Of a DNA stretch of 64,000 bases, positions 1-7,311 are shown one piece after another. Origin of the DNA: Duganella aceris. Lineage in GTDB: Bacteria > Pseudomonadota > Gammaproteobacteria > Burkholderiales > Burkholderiaceae_D. The position numbers were made by a program, and so were the translations under genes. Numbering within the stretch: the first letter of the stretch is position 1; the number at the start of each line of letters is the position of its first letter. Location: NCBI RefSeq assembly GCF_011090165.1, contig NZ_JAADJT010000005.1:248001-312000 (forward strand). Direction: 5' to 3'. The notes below the pieces were generated by a model. The model did no database searches. It was not told the origin of the DNA and was given only the letters and a program-made list of their open reading frames with translations.

Positions 1-782
1 AGAACAACAAATCGACCTATCTGCTGACCGCCAGCTACAAGGCGTCGCCGGTCGACGTGCTGTATGCGCGCATGGCCACCGGCTACCGCGCCGGCGGTCC
101 GAACGCGGTGCCGCCGGCCACCGTGGTCGATGCGCGCCAGACGTTTTCACCCGACACGCTGACCAGCGTCGAAGTGGGCTACAAGGCGGTGTTCGCCGGC
201 GGCAAGGTGTCGTTCGAGGGCGCGCTGTTCAGCACGCGCTGGAAGGACATCCAGATCCAGACCAGCGCCCGGGGCTACGCCTACTTCGTCAACGGCGGCG
301 AGGCCACCAGCCGAGGCGCCGAGGCGTCGCTGATCTTTTACCCGGTGTCCGGGCTGTCGCTGCGCGCCACCGGCGGCTACACCCGGGCGGTGCTGGACGA
401 CGACGCGCCCGCCGCAGGCGGCCTCAGCGGTGACCGTTTGCCGTTCGTGCCGACCATCACCACCTCGCTTGGCGCCAACTACCGCTGGACACCGGCGGCC
501 GGCTGGCTGGCCTCGGTCGGCGGCAGCGTCGACTACACCGGCAAGCGGCGTTCGGACTTCAGCGGCCGGGCGCCGGTCGATGTGCAGACCTTCCAGACCT
601 TCAACCTCAGCGCCGGCCTGGAGCGGGGCGCCTGGCGCCTGTCGTTGTACGGCAAAAACCTCGGCAACAGCCGTGGCATGACGTATATTAAGTCGCGCTC
701 GCTGACGCTCGACGCCAACCCGCTGGCGGCCGGCGTGATCACGCCGCGTACGCTGGGGGCGGAAGTCAACTACCGCTTCTGA
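1..782 (+). CDS. TonB-dependent receptor, C-terminal part (5' end outside window)
   Basis: Outer-membrane TonB-dependent receptor of which only the last ~260 residues are present. The open frame runs in from the window edge (codons start at base 3), so the plug domain and signal peptide are missing. The visible part is the end of the beta-barrel: alternating aromatic/polar strands, a GYRAGG turn typical of receptor barrels, repeated GxNYRW/GGSVDYTGK strand patterns, and a terminal Tyr-Arg-Phe, the aromatic C-terminus recognised by the BAM machinery. A TTG- or GTG-initiated internal start would be artificial. It is followed after 47 bp by a secreted serine-hydrolase homologue on the same strand, so the two are probably cotranscribed. 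The ligand cannot be read from this fragment. The neighbouring acyl-CoA genes suggest a hydrophobic acid or ester (inference). Confidence 0.9.
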   Translation, partial: NNKSTYLLTASYKASPVDVLYARMATGYRAGGPNAVPPATVVDARQTFSPDTLTSVEVGYKAVFAGGKVSFEGALFSTRWKDIQIQTSARGYAYFVNGGEATSRGAEASLIFYPVSGLSLRATGGYTRAVLDDDAPAAGGLSGDRLPFVPTITTSLGANYRWTPAAGWLASVGGSVDYTGKRRSDFSGRAPVDVQTFQTFNLSAGLERGAWRLSLYGKNLGNSRGMTYIKSRSLTLDANPLAAGVITPRTLGAEVNYRF

Positions 783-829
783 AGGTAAAGTAATATTCGC
801 CCATGACATCATTCAGAGGACGCTAGACC

Positions 830-2440
830 ATGCAACAACGCCAGCAGCTTTGCTCTCCCACGCGCCTCGCCTGCGCGTTGTTGCTCGTCTTCGGCTGCGC
901 CGGCCCGGTGGCGGCCGAAGTCGCGTCGGCCGTACCGCACGAACTGCAAGCCGACGTCGAGCGCGTGCGCAAGATGTTCGACGTGCCGGGCATCGCCATC
1001 GCCGTGGTCAAGGACGGCAAAGTGATGGTCGCGCGCGGCTTCGGCGTGCGCAAGCTGGGCGAGGCCGCGCCGGTCGACGCCCAGACCTTGTTCGAGATCG
1101 CCGCCAACTCGAAAGCCTTCACGGCGGCGATGCTGGCGATGCTGGTCGACGAAGGCAAGCTGGGCTGGGACGATCCGGTCACCAAACATCTGCCGGACTT
1201 CCAGATGTACGACCCGTATGTCACGCGCGAGATCACCATCCGCGACCTGCTGAGCAACCGCAGCGGCCTGGGCGTCGGCGCCGGCGACCTGCTGTGGTGG
1301 CCGAGTTCGACCTTCAGCGTCGACGAGATCATCCACCAGCTGCGCTACATCAAGCCGGCGTTCAGCTTCCGCAGCCGCTACACCTACGAATACCTGCCGT
1401 ACATCGTGGCGGGCAAGATCGTCGCCGAGAAGCGCGGCCAGCCGTGGGGCGACGCGGTGCGCGAGCGCATCCTGACGCCGTTGGGCATGACCCGCACCAC
1501 CACCAGCCTGGCCGAGAGCGCCGGCGTGGCCGACCAGGCCGCGCCGCACGCCAGCATCGACGGCAAGCTCGGCGTCGTCAAGCGGCAGCCGATGGCGAAC
1601 GCGGCGGCGGCGATGGGCATCAGCACCAGCGCCGAGGACATCGCCAAGTGGATGACGCTGCTGCTCGACGCCGGCAAGCTCGCTGCGCCGGGCGCGGACG
1701 GCAAAGAGCGGCGCCTGTTCAGCGCGGCGCAGTCGCGCGAGATGTGGACGCCACAGACGCCGATCCGGGTCAACGAACCGAAGCCGCAGCTGGCCGCCAC
1801 CCGGGCCAACTTCGCGGCCTCCGGCCTGGGCTTCGAACTGAACGACTACAAGGGCGTGAAGCTGGCCTCGCACCGTGGCTGGCAGTTCGGCGCGTATTCG
1901 ATGGTGGTGCTGGCGCCGTCGGCCAGGCTGGGCATCGCGATCATGACCAACGCCGAGAGCGGCCCGGCGCTGAACGCGCTGCGCTACCGGCTGCTGGACC
2001 ACTATCTCGGCCTGCCGCCGAGCGACTGGATCGCGGCGGTCGGCGAGGCCGCGGCGGCGTCGCGCGAGCAGGAGCCGGCGCGCGGCCAGCCCGAAGGTGG
2101 CGCGAAGGCGCCGCCGTCGCTGGCGCGGGCCGGCTACGACGGCGAGTACCGCGACCCGTGGTATGGCGGCGCCGTGGTCAAGACCGTGGGCGGCAAGCAG
2201 CTGCTGAGCTTCAGCCGCACCCCGGACATGACGGGCGAGCTGGAGCACTTGCGGCACGACACCTTCATCGTCCGCTGGCAGGAGCGCAGCCTGAACGCCG
2301 ACGCCTACGTGACGTTCTCGTTGAACCCTGACGGCGGCATCGAGCGCATGCGGCTGGCGCCGCTCTCGGACGACACCGACACCAGCTTCGACTTCGCCGA
2401 CCTGGTGTTCACGCCGGTGCGTCCGGCCCCGGCGCGCTGA
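830..2440 (+). CDS. Secreted class C beta-lactamase-family (serine hydrolase) homologue with degenerate active site
   Basis: A 536-residue protein of the beta-lactamase/esterase (PBP4*, class C) fold. An N-terminal hydrophobic stretch ending near VAA-E (about residue 30) looks like a Sec signal, placing it in the periplasm. Family landmarks are clear: FEI..NSKAFTAAML, the WDDPVTKHLPDF segment, RDLLSNRSGLG and the late HRG (348-350). The SxxK motif, however, reads Ala92-Asn-Ser-Lys95 where the nucleophile Ser is expected, and the YxN motif reads Tyr186-Glu-Tyr188. Only the HxG motif is intact. The C-terminal ~110 residues resemble the DUF3471 domain often attached to these hydrolases. ATG 830 follows an AGAGGA ribosome-binding site. 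The reading frame is intact, so it is not an obvious pseudogene. It may be a non-catalytic binding protein, or a single GCC/TCC difference may have removed the Ser codon. Confidence 0.9.
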   Translation: MQQRQQLCSPTRLACALLLVFGCAGPVAAEVASAVPHELQADVERVRKMFDVPGIAIAVVKDGKVMVARGFGVRKLGEAAPVDAQTLFEIAANSKAFTAAMLAMLVDEGKLGWDDPVTKHLPDFQMYDPYVTREITIRDLLSNRSGLGVGAGDLLWWPSSTFSVDEIIHQLRYIKPAFSFRSRYTYEYLPYIVAGKIVAEKRGQPWGDAVRERILTPLGMTRTTTSLAESAGVADQAAPHASIDGKLGVVKRQPMANAAAAMGISTSAEDIAKWMTLLLDAGKLAAPGADGKERRLFSAAQSREMWTPQTPIRVNEPKPQLAATRANFAASGLGFELNDYKGVKLASHRGWQFGAYSMVVLAPSARLGIAIMTNAESGPALNALRYRLLDHYLGLPPSDWIAAVGEAAAASREQEPARGQPEGGAKAPPSLARAGYDGEYRDPWYGGAVVKTVGGKQLLSFSRTPDMTGELEHLRHDTFIVRWQERSLNADAYVTFSLNPDGGIERMRLAPLSDDTDTSFDFADLVFTPVRPAPAR

Positions 2441-2446
2441 CCAGGC

Positions 2447-2716
2447 ATGGCGCAACGCATGCAGGCGAGGGCGCGCCACCCGGTGCTGGATCTGGTGACG
2501 GAGAGCGATCTGGACGGGACCTGCCACGGCTGGGACGGCACCACGGTGTTCCGCCTGACCAACGGCCAGGTGTGGCGCCAGAGCGCGGTGCGCCACCGCA
2601 GGCTGCGCCTGTGCTGCCCGGCGATCCGGGTGTGGCGCATGGGCGAGCGCTTCTGGCTCGAGTTCGAGGGCGTGCCCGAGATCCTGCCGGTCGAGCGTGT
2701 GACGGAAGCGCGCTGA
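2447..2716 (+). CDS. Small conserved-looking hypothetical protein
   Basis: An 89-residue protein starting 6 bp after the serine-hydrolase stop, so probably translated from the same message. It lacks a signal peptide. The centre (GWDGTTVFRLTNGQVWRQ) followed by alternating basic and hydrophobic residues and a YxLEFEG-like end suggests a small all-beta fold. I recall similar short proteins with a GQVW core in proteobacteria but cannot assign a function. The overlapping antisense frames have no start or Shine-Dalgarno support. Moderate confidence that it is a real gene, because of tight spacing and coherent composition. Confidence 0.65.
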   Translation: MAQRMQARARHPVLDLVTESDLDGTCHGWDGTTVFRLTNGQVWRQSAVRHRRLRLCCPAIRVWRMGERFWLEFEGVPEILPVERVTEAR

Positions 2717-2726
2717 TCCGGCCCCG

Positions 2727-2771
2727 CCCCCCTACCGGGGGGGGAGCCGCGCCGGTCATCCTGCCTATACT
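2727..2771 (+). promoter_or_regulatory. Candidate MalT-like operator and promoter for the acyl-CoA synthetase
   Basis: The sequence CCCCCCTACCGGGGGGGG (2727-2744) is a C-tract/G-tract inverted repeat. A near-consensus -10 hexamer TATACT lies at 2766-2771, 21 bp downstream, and the start codon at 2796 has an AAGGAGA ribosome-binding site. A similar element lies upstream of the thiolase operon (8554-8574) and upstream of a TBDR (11444-11460). The position, centred roughly 40 bp before the inferred start site, suits an activator site overlapping the -35 region. E. coli MalT binds G-rich boxes (GGGGA[T/G]GAGG), and a MalT-like regulator is encoded nearby at 8690. Assignment to that regulator is inference. 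Confidence 0.6.
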
Positions 2772-2795
2772 TGCGCCGGAGACAAGGAGACCTTC

Positions 2796-4355
2796 ATGTA
2801 CATAACACAAGTATTACACCGCAATTTACAGCAATTCCCCGAGCGCCCGATGACCATCCACGGCGAGCGGCAACAGACGGTCGATCAGTTCGTCGACCGC
2901 GTCGCACGCCTGGCCGGCGCCTTGCGCCTGCTCGGCGTCGAGGAGGGCGACCGGGTCGCCATGCTGGCGCTGAACTCGGATCGCTATCTCGAATACCTGT
3001 TCGCAGTGCCCTGGGCCGGCGCGGTGCTCAATCCCTGCAATACCCGCTGGAGCGCGAAGGAAAACGCGTATGCGCTGGCCGATTCGGGCAGCAAGATCCT
3101 GATCGTCGACGACAGCTTCAAGGCCATGGCCCCGGCGCTGCGGGCCGAGGCGCCCTCGATCACCCACCTGGTGTACGCCGGCGACGGCGAGCCGCCGGCG
3201 GGGATGCTGTCCTACGAGGCCTTGCTGGCCGCCGCGCCGCCGCTGGCCGACGCGCGCCGTGGCGGCGACCAGCTGTTCGGCATCTTTTATACCGGCGGCA
3301 CCACCGGCTTTCCCAAGGGCGTCATGCTCAGCCATTCCGCCTTCTGGAGCAGCCAGATCGCCTTGATGGCCGGCGAGGTGGGCGAGCCGGGCGAGGTGAT
3401 GTTGCGCGCGGCGCCGATGTTCCATCTGGCCGACATGGCGTTCGGCTACGCCGCCACCTTGCTGGGCGCCACCCATGTGATCGTACCCGCCTTCCATCCG
3501 GTGGCGGTGATCGAAGCGATCGCGCGCCACGGCGTGATGGCGACGCTGCTGGTGCCGACCATGATCCAGATGCTGGTACAGCATCCCGACGCCAGCCGCG
3601 CCAAGCTCGGCTCGCTGCGCTACCTGGCCTACGGCGGCTCGCCGATCCAGGAGCAGGTATTGAGCGACCTGTTGACGATGCTGCCCGGCCTGCGCCTGAC
3701 CCAGGCCTACGGCCAGACCGAGATGTCGCCGGTGGTCACCATCCTCGGCCCGGAGCAGCACGGCAGGGAAGGCGCGGCCGCCGGCCTGCTGCGTTCCTGC
3801 GGCCGCGCCGGCATGGCGGTGGAGGTGCGCGTGCTGGACGCCGGCGGCGATCCGGTCGCGCCGGGCTGCGTGGGCGAGATCGTCGCGCGCGGCCCCAACA
3901 TGATGAGCGGCTACTGGAACAAACCCGATGAAACGCGGCTCGCGCTGTCCGCCGACGGCTGGCTGCACACCGGCGACGCCGGTTGCATGGACGAGAACGG
4001 CTATCTGTTCATCGTCGACCGGGTCAAGGACATGATCGTCAGCGGCGGCGAAAACGTTTTTTCCGCCGAGGTCGAGAACGCGCTGGCCAAGCATCCCGAT
4101 GTCGCGATGTGCGCCGTGATCGGGATCCCGGATGCGCGCTGGGGCGAGATGGTGCACGCGGTGGTGGTGGCGCGGCCGGGCCGGGCGCCAACGCCGCAGC
4201 AGCTGATCGCGCACTGCCGCGAGCTGATCGCCGGCTACAAGTGTCCGAAAAGCGTGGAATTGCGCGAGGCCTTGCCGCTGTCGGGCGCCGGCAAGGTGCT
4301 GAAGACCAGCCTGCGCGAACCGTTCTGGCGCAACGAGGGGCGCCGCGTGCGATGA
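2796..4355 (+). CDS. Acyl-CoA synthetase (AMP-forming, class I adenylate-forming enzyme)
   Basis: A 519-residue cytosolic ligase that activates a carboxylic acid to its CoA thioester through an acyl-AMP. It shows the P-loop YTGGTTGFPKG (about 165-175), the YGQTE motif from Tyr305, the hinge region GDAGCMDENGYLFIVDRVKDMI with Arg, and a C-terminal catalytic Lys in SGAGKVLKTSLRE. Length is normal for long- or medium-chain and aryl acid ligases. ATG 2796 has a good AAGGAGA ribosome-binding site 6-7 bp upstream. The gene has its own promoter and G-tract element. It faces the acyl-CoA dehydrogenase operon, whose terminator begins at this gene's stop codon. It presumably supplies the CoA thioester that those enzymes oxidise. 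The substrate could be a fatty, terpenoid, steroid side-chain or aromatic acid, and the sequence does not decide. Confidence 0.93.
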   Translation: MYITQVLHRNLQQFPERPMTIHGERQQTVDQFVDRVARLAGALRLLGVEEGDRVAMLALNSDRYLEYLFAVPWAGAVLNPCNTRWSAKENAYALADSGSKILIVDDSFKAMAPALRAEAPSITHLVYAGDGEPPAGMLSYEALLAAAPPLADARRGGDQLFGIFYTGGTTGFPKGVMLSHSAFWSSQIALMAGEVGEPGEVMLRAAPMFHLADMAFGYAATLLGATHVIVPAFHPVAVIEAIARHGVMATLLVPTMIQMLVQHPDASRAKLGSLRYLAYGGSPIQEQVLSDLLTMLPGLRLTQAYGQTEMSPVVTILGPEQHGREGAAAGLLRSCGRAGMAVEVRVLDAGGDPVAPGCVGEIVARGPNMMSGYWNKPDETRLALSADGWLHTGDAGCMDENGYLFIVDRVKDMIVSGGENVFSAEVENALAKHPDVAMCAVIGIPDARWGEMVHAVVVARPGRAPTPQQLIAHCRELIAGYKCPKSVELREALPLSGAGKVLKTSLREPFWRNEGRRVR

Positions 4356-4390
4356 AAAAGGCCGGCGCGCAGGCACGTCCGCGCGCCGGC
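4355..4390 (-). terminator. Rho-independent terminator of the thiolase-acyl-CoA dehydrogenase operon
   Basis: Perfect 10-bp inverted repeat GCCGGCGCGC (4361-4370) / GCGCGCCGGC (4381-4390) with a 10-nt loop. On the minus strand it is followed by CTTTTT (A-tract 4355-4359 on the plus strand). It lies just after the minus-strand acyl-CoA dehydrogenase stop (4398). It touches the stop codon of the convergent acyl-CoA synthetase, so the T-tract serves the minus strand. Confidence 0.85.
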
Positions 4391-4397
4391 ATGGCGG

Positions 4398-5552
4398 CTA
4401 CAGGTCGCGGGCGATCAGCTCGCGCAGCACTTCGTTGGCGCCGCCGAAGATGCGCATCACCCGCGCGTCGGCATACATGCGCGCGATCGGATACTCGTTC
4501 ATATAACCGGCGCCGCCGAACAGCTGCACGCACTGGTCGACCACGTCGCCCAGCGCCTCGGAACTCCACACCTTGTTCATCGACGCGGTGGCGCTATCCA
4601 GCGTGCCGGCGATGCACTGGCCGATGATGAAGTCGTTGAACACGCGCCCGACGGCCACCGTGGTGGCGATGTCGGCCAGCTTGAAGCGGCTGTTCTGCTG
4701 CTCGAACAGCGGCTTGCCGAAGGCGCTGCGGTCCTTGGTGTAGTCCACCGTCAGCGCCAGCGCGCGCTCGCTGTAGCCCGAGGCGATCAGGCCCAGCACC
4801 GCGCGCTCGTAAGGCAGCTGGCCCATCAGCTGATACATGCCCTGGCCCTCGACGCCGCCCAGCACGTTCTCAATCGGCACTTCGCAATTGTCGAAGAACA
4901 GTTCGCAGGTGTCCTGCGACGGCATGCCCACCTTGTCCAGCACGCGGCCGACCGAGAAGCCGGGCGTGTCGCGCGGATCCATCAGGATCAGCGACATGCC
5001 CTTCGAACCCGCGTGCGGATCGGTCTTCGCGACCACGATCAGGACGCCCATGTTGAGCGCGTTCGAGATATAGGTCTTGGCGCCGTTGATCACGTATTTG
5101 TCGCCGCGCCGCTCGGCGCGGGTGCGCACGCCCTTCAGGTCGGAACCGGCGCCCGGCTCGGTCATGGCGATGGCGCCGATGGCTTCGCCGACCGCCATGC
5201 GCGGCAGCCAGCTGTGCTTCTGCTCCTCGGTGCCGCAGTGCAGGATGTAGTGCGCCACGATGGCGTGCACCGCGCGGCCGCCGGTGAAGCCGAATTCGGC
5301 CGCGCGCGTCAGTTCGCGGTAGATCACCGCCTCGTGGCCGAAGTCGCCGCCCATGCCGCCGTAGGCTTCGGGCACGTCGGCCAGCAGCAGCCCCAGCGCG
5401 CCGGCGGTCTTCCAGGTCTCCAGGTCGACCCGGTGCTGTTGGCGCCAGCGCTCGTCGTTGGGCGCGATGTGTTCGGCGGTGAAGCGGCGCGCGCTGTCGC
5501 CCAGCAGGGTGTGCTCCGCCGACATCCAGGCGGGTTGGTAGTGTTCCAGCAT
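4398..5552 (-). CDS. Acyl-CoA dehydrogenase
   Basis: A 384-residue FAD flavoenzyme that introduces the alpha,beta double bond into an acyl-CoA. Both family signatures are present: AMTEPGAGSDLKG (129-141) and QLFGGAGYMNEYPIARMYADARV near the C-terminus. At the classical medium-chain position the Glu of the IYEGT-type motif is replaced (IFGGANE). The alternative base of the long-chain/isovaleryl type is present as Glu249 in LPYER, so the enzyme should be active and of that subgroup. It is the last gene of the minus-strand operon thiolase - MaoC - MaoC - SDR - ACAD, 24 bp after the SDR, and is followed by a strong terminator. It would act directly after the acyl-CoA synthetase encoded opposite. 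Confidence 0.93.
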   Translation of the reverse strand: MLEHYQPAWMSAEHTLLGDSARRFTAEHIAPNDERWRQQHRVDLETWKTAGALGLLLADVPEAYGGMGGDFGHEAVIYRELTRAAEFGFTGGRAVHAIVAHYILHCGTEEQKHSWLPRMAVGEAIGAIAMTEPGAGSDLKGVRTRAERRGDKYVINGAKTYISNALNMGVLIVVAKTDPHAGSKGMSLILMDPRDTPGFSVGRVLDKVGMPSQDTCELFFDNCEVPIENVLGGVEGQGMYQLMGQLPYERAVLGLIASGYSERALALTVDYTKDRSAFGKPLFEQQNSRFKLADIATTVAVGRVFNDFIIGQCIAGTLDSATASMNKVWSSEALGDVVDQCVQLFGGAGYMNEYPIARMYADARVMRIFGGANEVLRELIARDL

Positions 5553-5576
5553 GATGGTCTCCGGTGATGTGTGATG

Positions 5577-6422
5577 CTAGCCGAGCGTAAAGCCGCCGCC
5601 GCAGACCAGGGTCTGGCCCGATATATAGTTCGATTCCGGCAGGCAGAACAGGTAGACCGCGCCGGCCGCCTCCTCCGGCGTGCCGCCGCGCCCGAGCGGG
5701 ATCTGCGCGTCCATGATCTTGACCAGCTCGGGGCTGATGCCGACCTTGATCTCGCGGCCTTCGATCTCGACGCTGGCGCTGGCGCCGGCGGTGGCTTCGG
5801 TCAGGCGGGTGCGGATGAATCCGTAGGCGACGGTGTTGACGTTGACCTTCATGCGGCCCCATTCCTTGGCCAGGGTCTTGGTCATGCCGGTGATGCCGGC
5901 CTTGGCCACGGCGTAGTTGGCCTGGCCGGCATTGCCGCCGAGGCCGGCGATCGAGGAGATGTTGACCACCTTGCGATAGACCTCGCGGCCCGCTTCGGCC
6001 TCGGCCTTGCTGAGCGCGCGCAGCACCGGCTGGGCGGCGCGCAGGATGCGGAACGGCGCGGTCAGGTGGCAGTCGAGCATCGCGTACCACTGCTCGTCGG
6101 ACATCTTCTGGATCACGTTGTCCCAGGTGTAGCCGGCGTTGTTGACGATGATGTCGATGCCCTGGTAGTGGTCGACGGCGGTCTTGATGAAGCGCTCGGC
6201 GAAATCGGTGGCCGTGACGCTGCCGACGCAGGCCACGGCGTCGCCGCCGGCGGCCTGGATCTCGGCGACCACGTCGTCGGCCGGCTGCCGGTCGAGGTCG
6301 TTGACCACGACGCGCGCGCCGTGCGAGGCCAGCTTGAGCGCGATGGCGCGGCCGATGCCGCGTCCGGAACCGGTGATGAGGGCGACTTTACCGTCCAGTG
6401 TTTTCATGATGCGTGCTTTCAA
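5577..6422 (-). CDS. Short-chain dehydrogenase/reductase (3-hydroxyacyl-CoA dehydrogenase candidate)
   Basis: A 281-residue Rossmann-fold SDR with the cofactor motif TGSGRGIG (17-24), NNAG (94-97) and catalytic Ser (156/157)-Tyr170-Lys174. NDLD after the second strand suggests NAD preference (acidic residue near 42-44). Length is slightly above the classical 250 because of an inserted loop between the catalytic Tyr region and the C-terminus. In this operon, between MaoC hydratases and an acyl-CoA dehydrogenase, the expected job is NAD-dependent oxidation of a 3-hydroxyacyl-CoA. Oxidation of a ring hydroxyl is the alternative. The start could also be the ATG six codons in (6407), giving MKTLDGKVALIT. 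Confidence 0.9.
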   Translation of the reverse strand: MKARIMKTLDGKVALITGSGRGIGRAIALKLASHGARVVVNDLDRQPADDVVAEIQAAGGDAVACVGSVTATDFAERFIKTAVDHYQGIDIIVNNAGYTWDNVIQKMSDEQWYAMLDCHLTAPFRILRAAQPVLRALSKAEAEAGREVYRKVVNISSIAGLGGNAGQANYAVAKAGITGMTKTLAKEWGRMKVNVNTVAYGFIRTRLTEATAGASASVEIEGREIKVGISPELVKIMDAQIPLGRGGTPEEAAGAVYLFCLPESNYISGQTLVCGGGFTLG

Positions 6423-6439
6423 AGGGGTTGATGTTGGAT

Positions 6440-6862
6440 TCAGGCCGGCAGGGCGACGACCGCCTCGCCGATGGTCTTGACGTCGCCGTGCTCGGTGCGC
6501 GCCTGCAGCAGCACCTTCAGCAGCACCTCGCCGTCCTGTTCGCTGATCGCGGCCACCGTGCCGCTGCAGGTGATGATACTGCCCAGGTGGGTGATGCCGG
6601 CGAAGCGGACGTCGAACCGGCGCAGCCGCGCCTGCGGCGCCCAGCCGGTCAGCAGGCGGCCGAGGTAGGCCATCGACAGCATGCCGTGGCCGAACACGTC
6701 CGGCATGCCTGCCTTGCGCGCGAAGTCGGTATCGATATGCAAGGGCATGTGGTCGCCGGACGCGCCGGCGAACAGGGCCAGCGTGGCGCGGTCCAGCGGC
6801 GGCAGCGTCAGCGGCGGCAGCAGGTCGCCGACCACGGCGCCGGCGAAGGGGGAGTTGTGCAT
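6440..6862 (-). CDS. MaoC-family (R)-enoyl-CoA hydratase half, catalytic subunit
   Basis: A 140-residue hot-dog protein. It carries the MaoC signature GASGDHMPLHID with the catalytic Asp37 and His42, so it can hydrate an enoyl-CoA. The real start is ATG 6862 (MHNSPF); the longer open frame upstream is shadow sequence. It sits next to a second MaoC-like half-protein (6871-7311) that lacks these residues. In the steroid side-chain ChsH1/ChsH2 enzymes, two such halves form a heteromeric hydratase (established for that family). A similar heterodimer is inferred here. It follows the partner gene after 8 bp. Confidence 0.88.
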   Translation of the reverse strand: MHNSPFAGAVVGDLLPPLTLPPLDRATLALFAGASGDHMPLHIDTDFARKAGMPDVFGHGMLSMAYLGRLLTGWAPQARLRRFDVRFAGITHLGSIITCSGTVAAISEQDGEVLLKVLLQARTEHGDVKTIGEAVVALPA

Positions 6863-6870
6863 GGCTGTCC

Positions 6871-7311
6871 TTAGTGTCGAATGACGATGATGGCGCGGAT
6901 GGTCGCCACCGTGACCTGGTGCTGGTTGCTCACCGTCGATTCCTTGACCAGGAATTCCAGCGCGCCGTTCTTCTTGTCGTAGATGTCGGCGATGGTGGAG
7001 CGGACGGTGACGGTGTCGCCGGCGCACACCGGCGCCAGATAGGTGAACTGCTGCTCGCCGTGCAGCACGCGGCCCAGGTCGACGCCCATCTCGACCAGCG
7101 CCGGCAGGAAGGTGTCCGCGTCGAGCTCGGCGGCGAACAGGAAGGTCGGCGGCGCCGGCAGCGACGGATAGCCGGCCGCGACGGCGGCGCGCTCGTCGAG
7201 GTAGACCGGGTTGGTCTCGCCGATCGCCTTGGCGAAAAAGCGCAGCCGTCCCCTTTCGATGTCCAGCACCGCCGGCGGCAGGATCTTGCCGATGTGTTTG
7301 CGGTCGATCAT
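6871..7311 (-). CDS. MaoC-like hot-dog protein, N-terminal dehydratase type, non-catalytic partner
   Basis: A 146-residue protein resembling the N-terminal hot-dog domain of double MaoC hydratases (FFAKAIGETNPVYLDE, then PAPPTFLF and HGEQQFTYLAPV). At the active-site positions where MaoC proteins have Asp and His, it has Glu32 and Tyr37, so it is likely the substrate-binding, non-catalytic half. ATG 7311 overlaps the thiolase stop codon by four bases (ATGA), indicating translational coupling. It is followed closely by the catalytic half. The pair together are expected to hydrate bulky enoyl-CoA substrates. Confidence 0.86.
   Translation of the reverse strand: MIDRKHIGKILPPAVLDIERGRLRFFAKAIGETNPVYLDERAAVAAGYPSLPAPPTFLFAAELDADTFLPALVEMGVDLGRVLHGEQQFTYLAPVCAGDTVTVRSTIADIYDKKNGALEFLVKESTVSNQHQVTVATIRAIIVIRH

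Noticed and set aside
809-2596. 595-codon open frame on the minus strand
   Set aside because: It is antisense to the serine-hydrolase gene, arises from GC-rich codon bias, is rich in Arg/His/Gly/Ala without domain motifs, and has no ribosome-binding site.
4398-5552. Missing catalytic Glu in the acyl-CoA dehydrogenase (IFGGANE)
   Set aside because: In the long-chain/isovaleryl subgroup the base lies elsewhere; Glu249 in LPYER fills it, so the enzyme is not degenerate.
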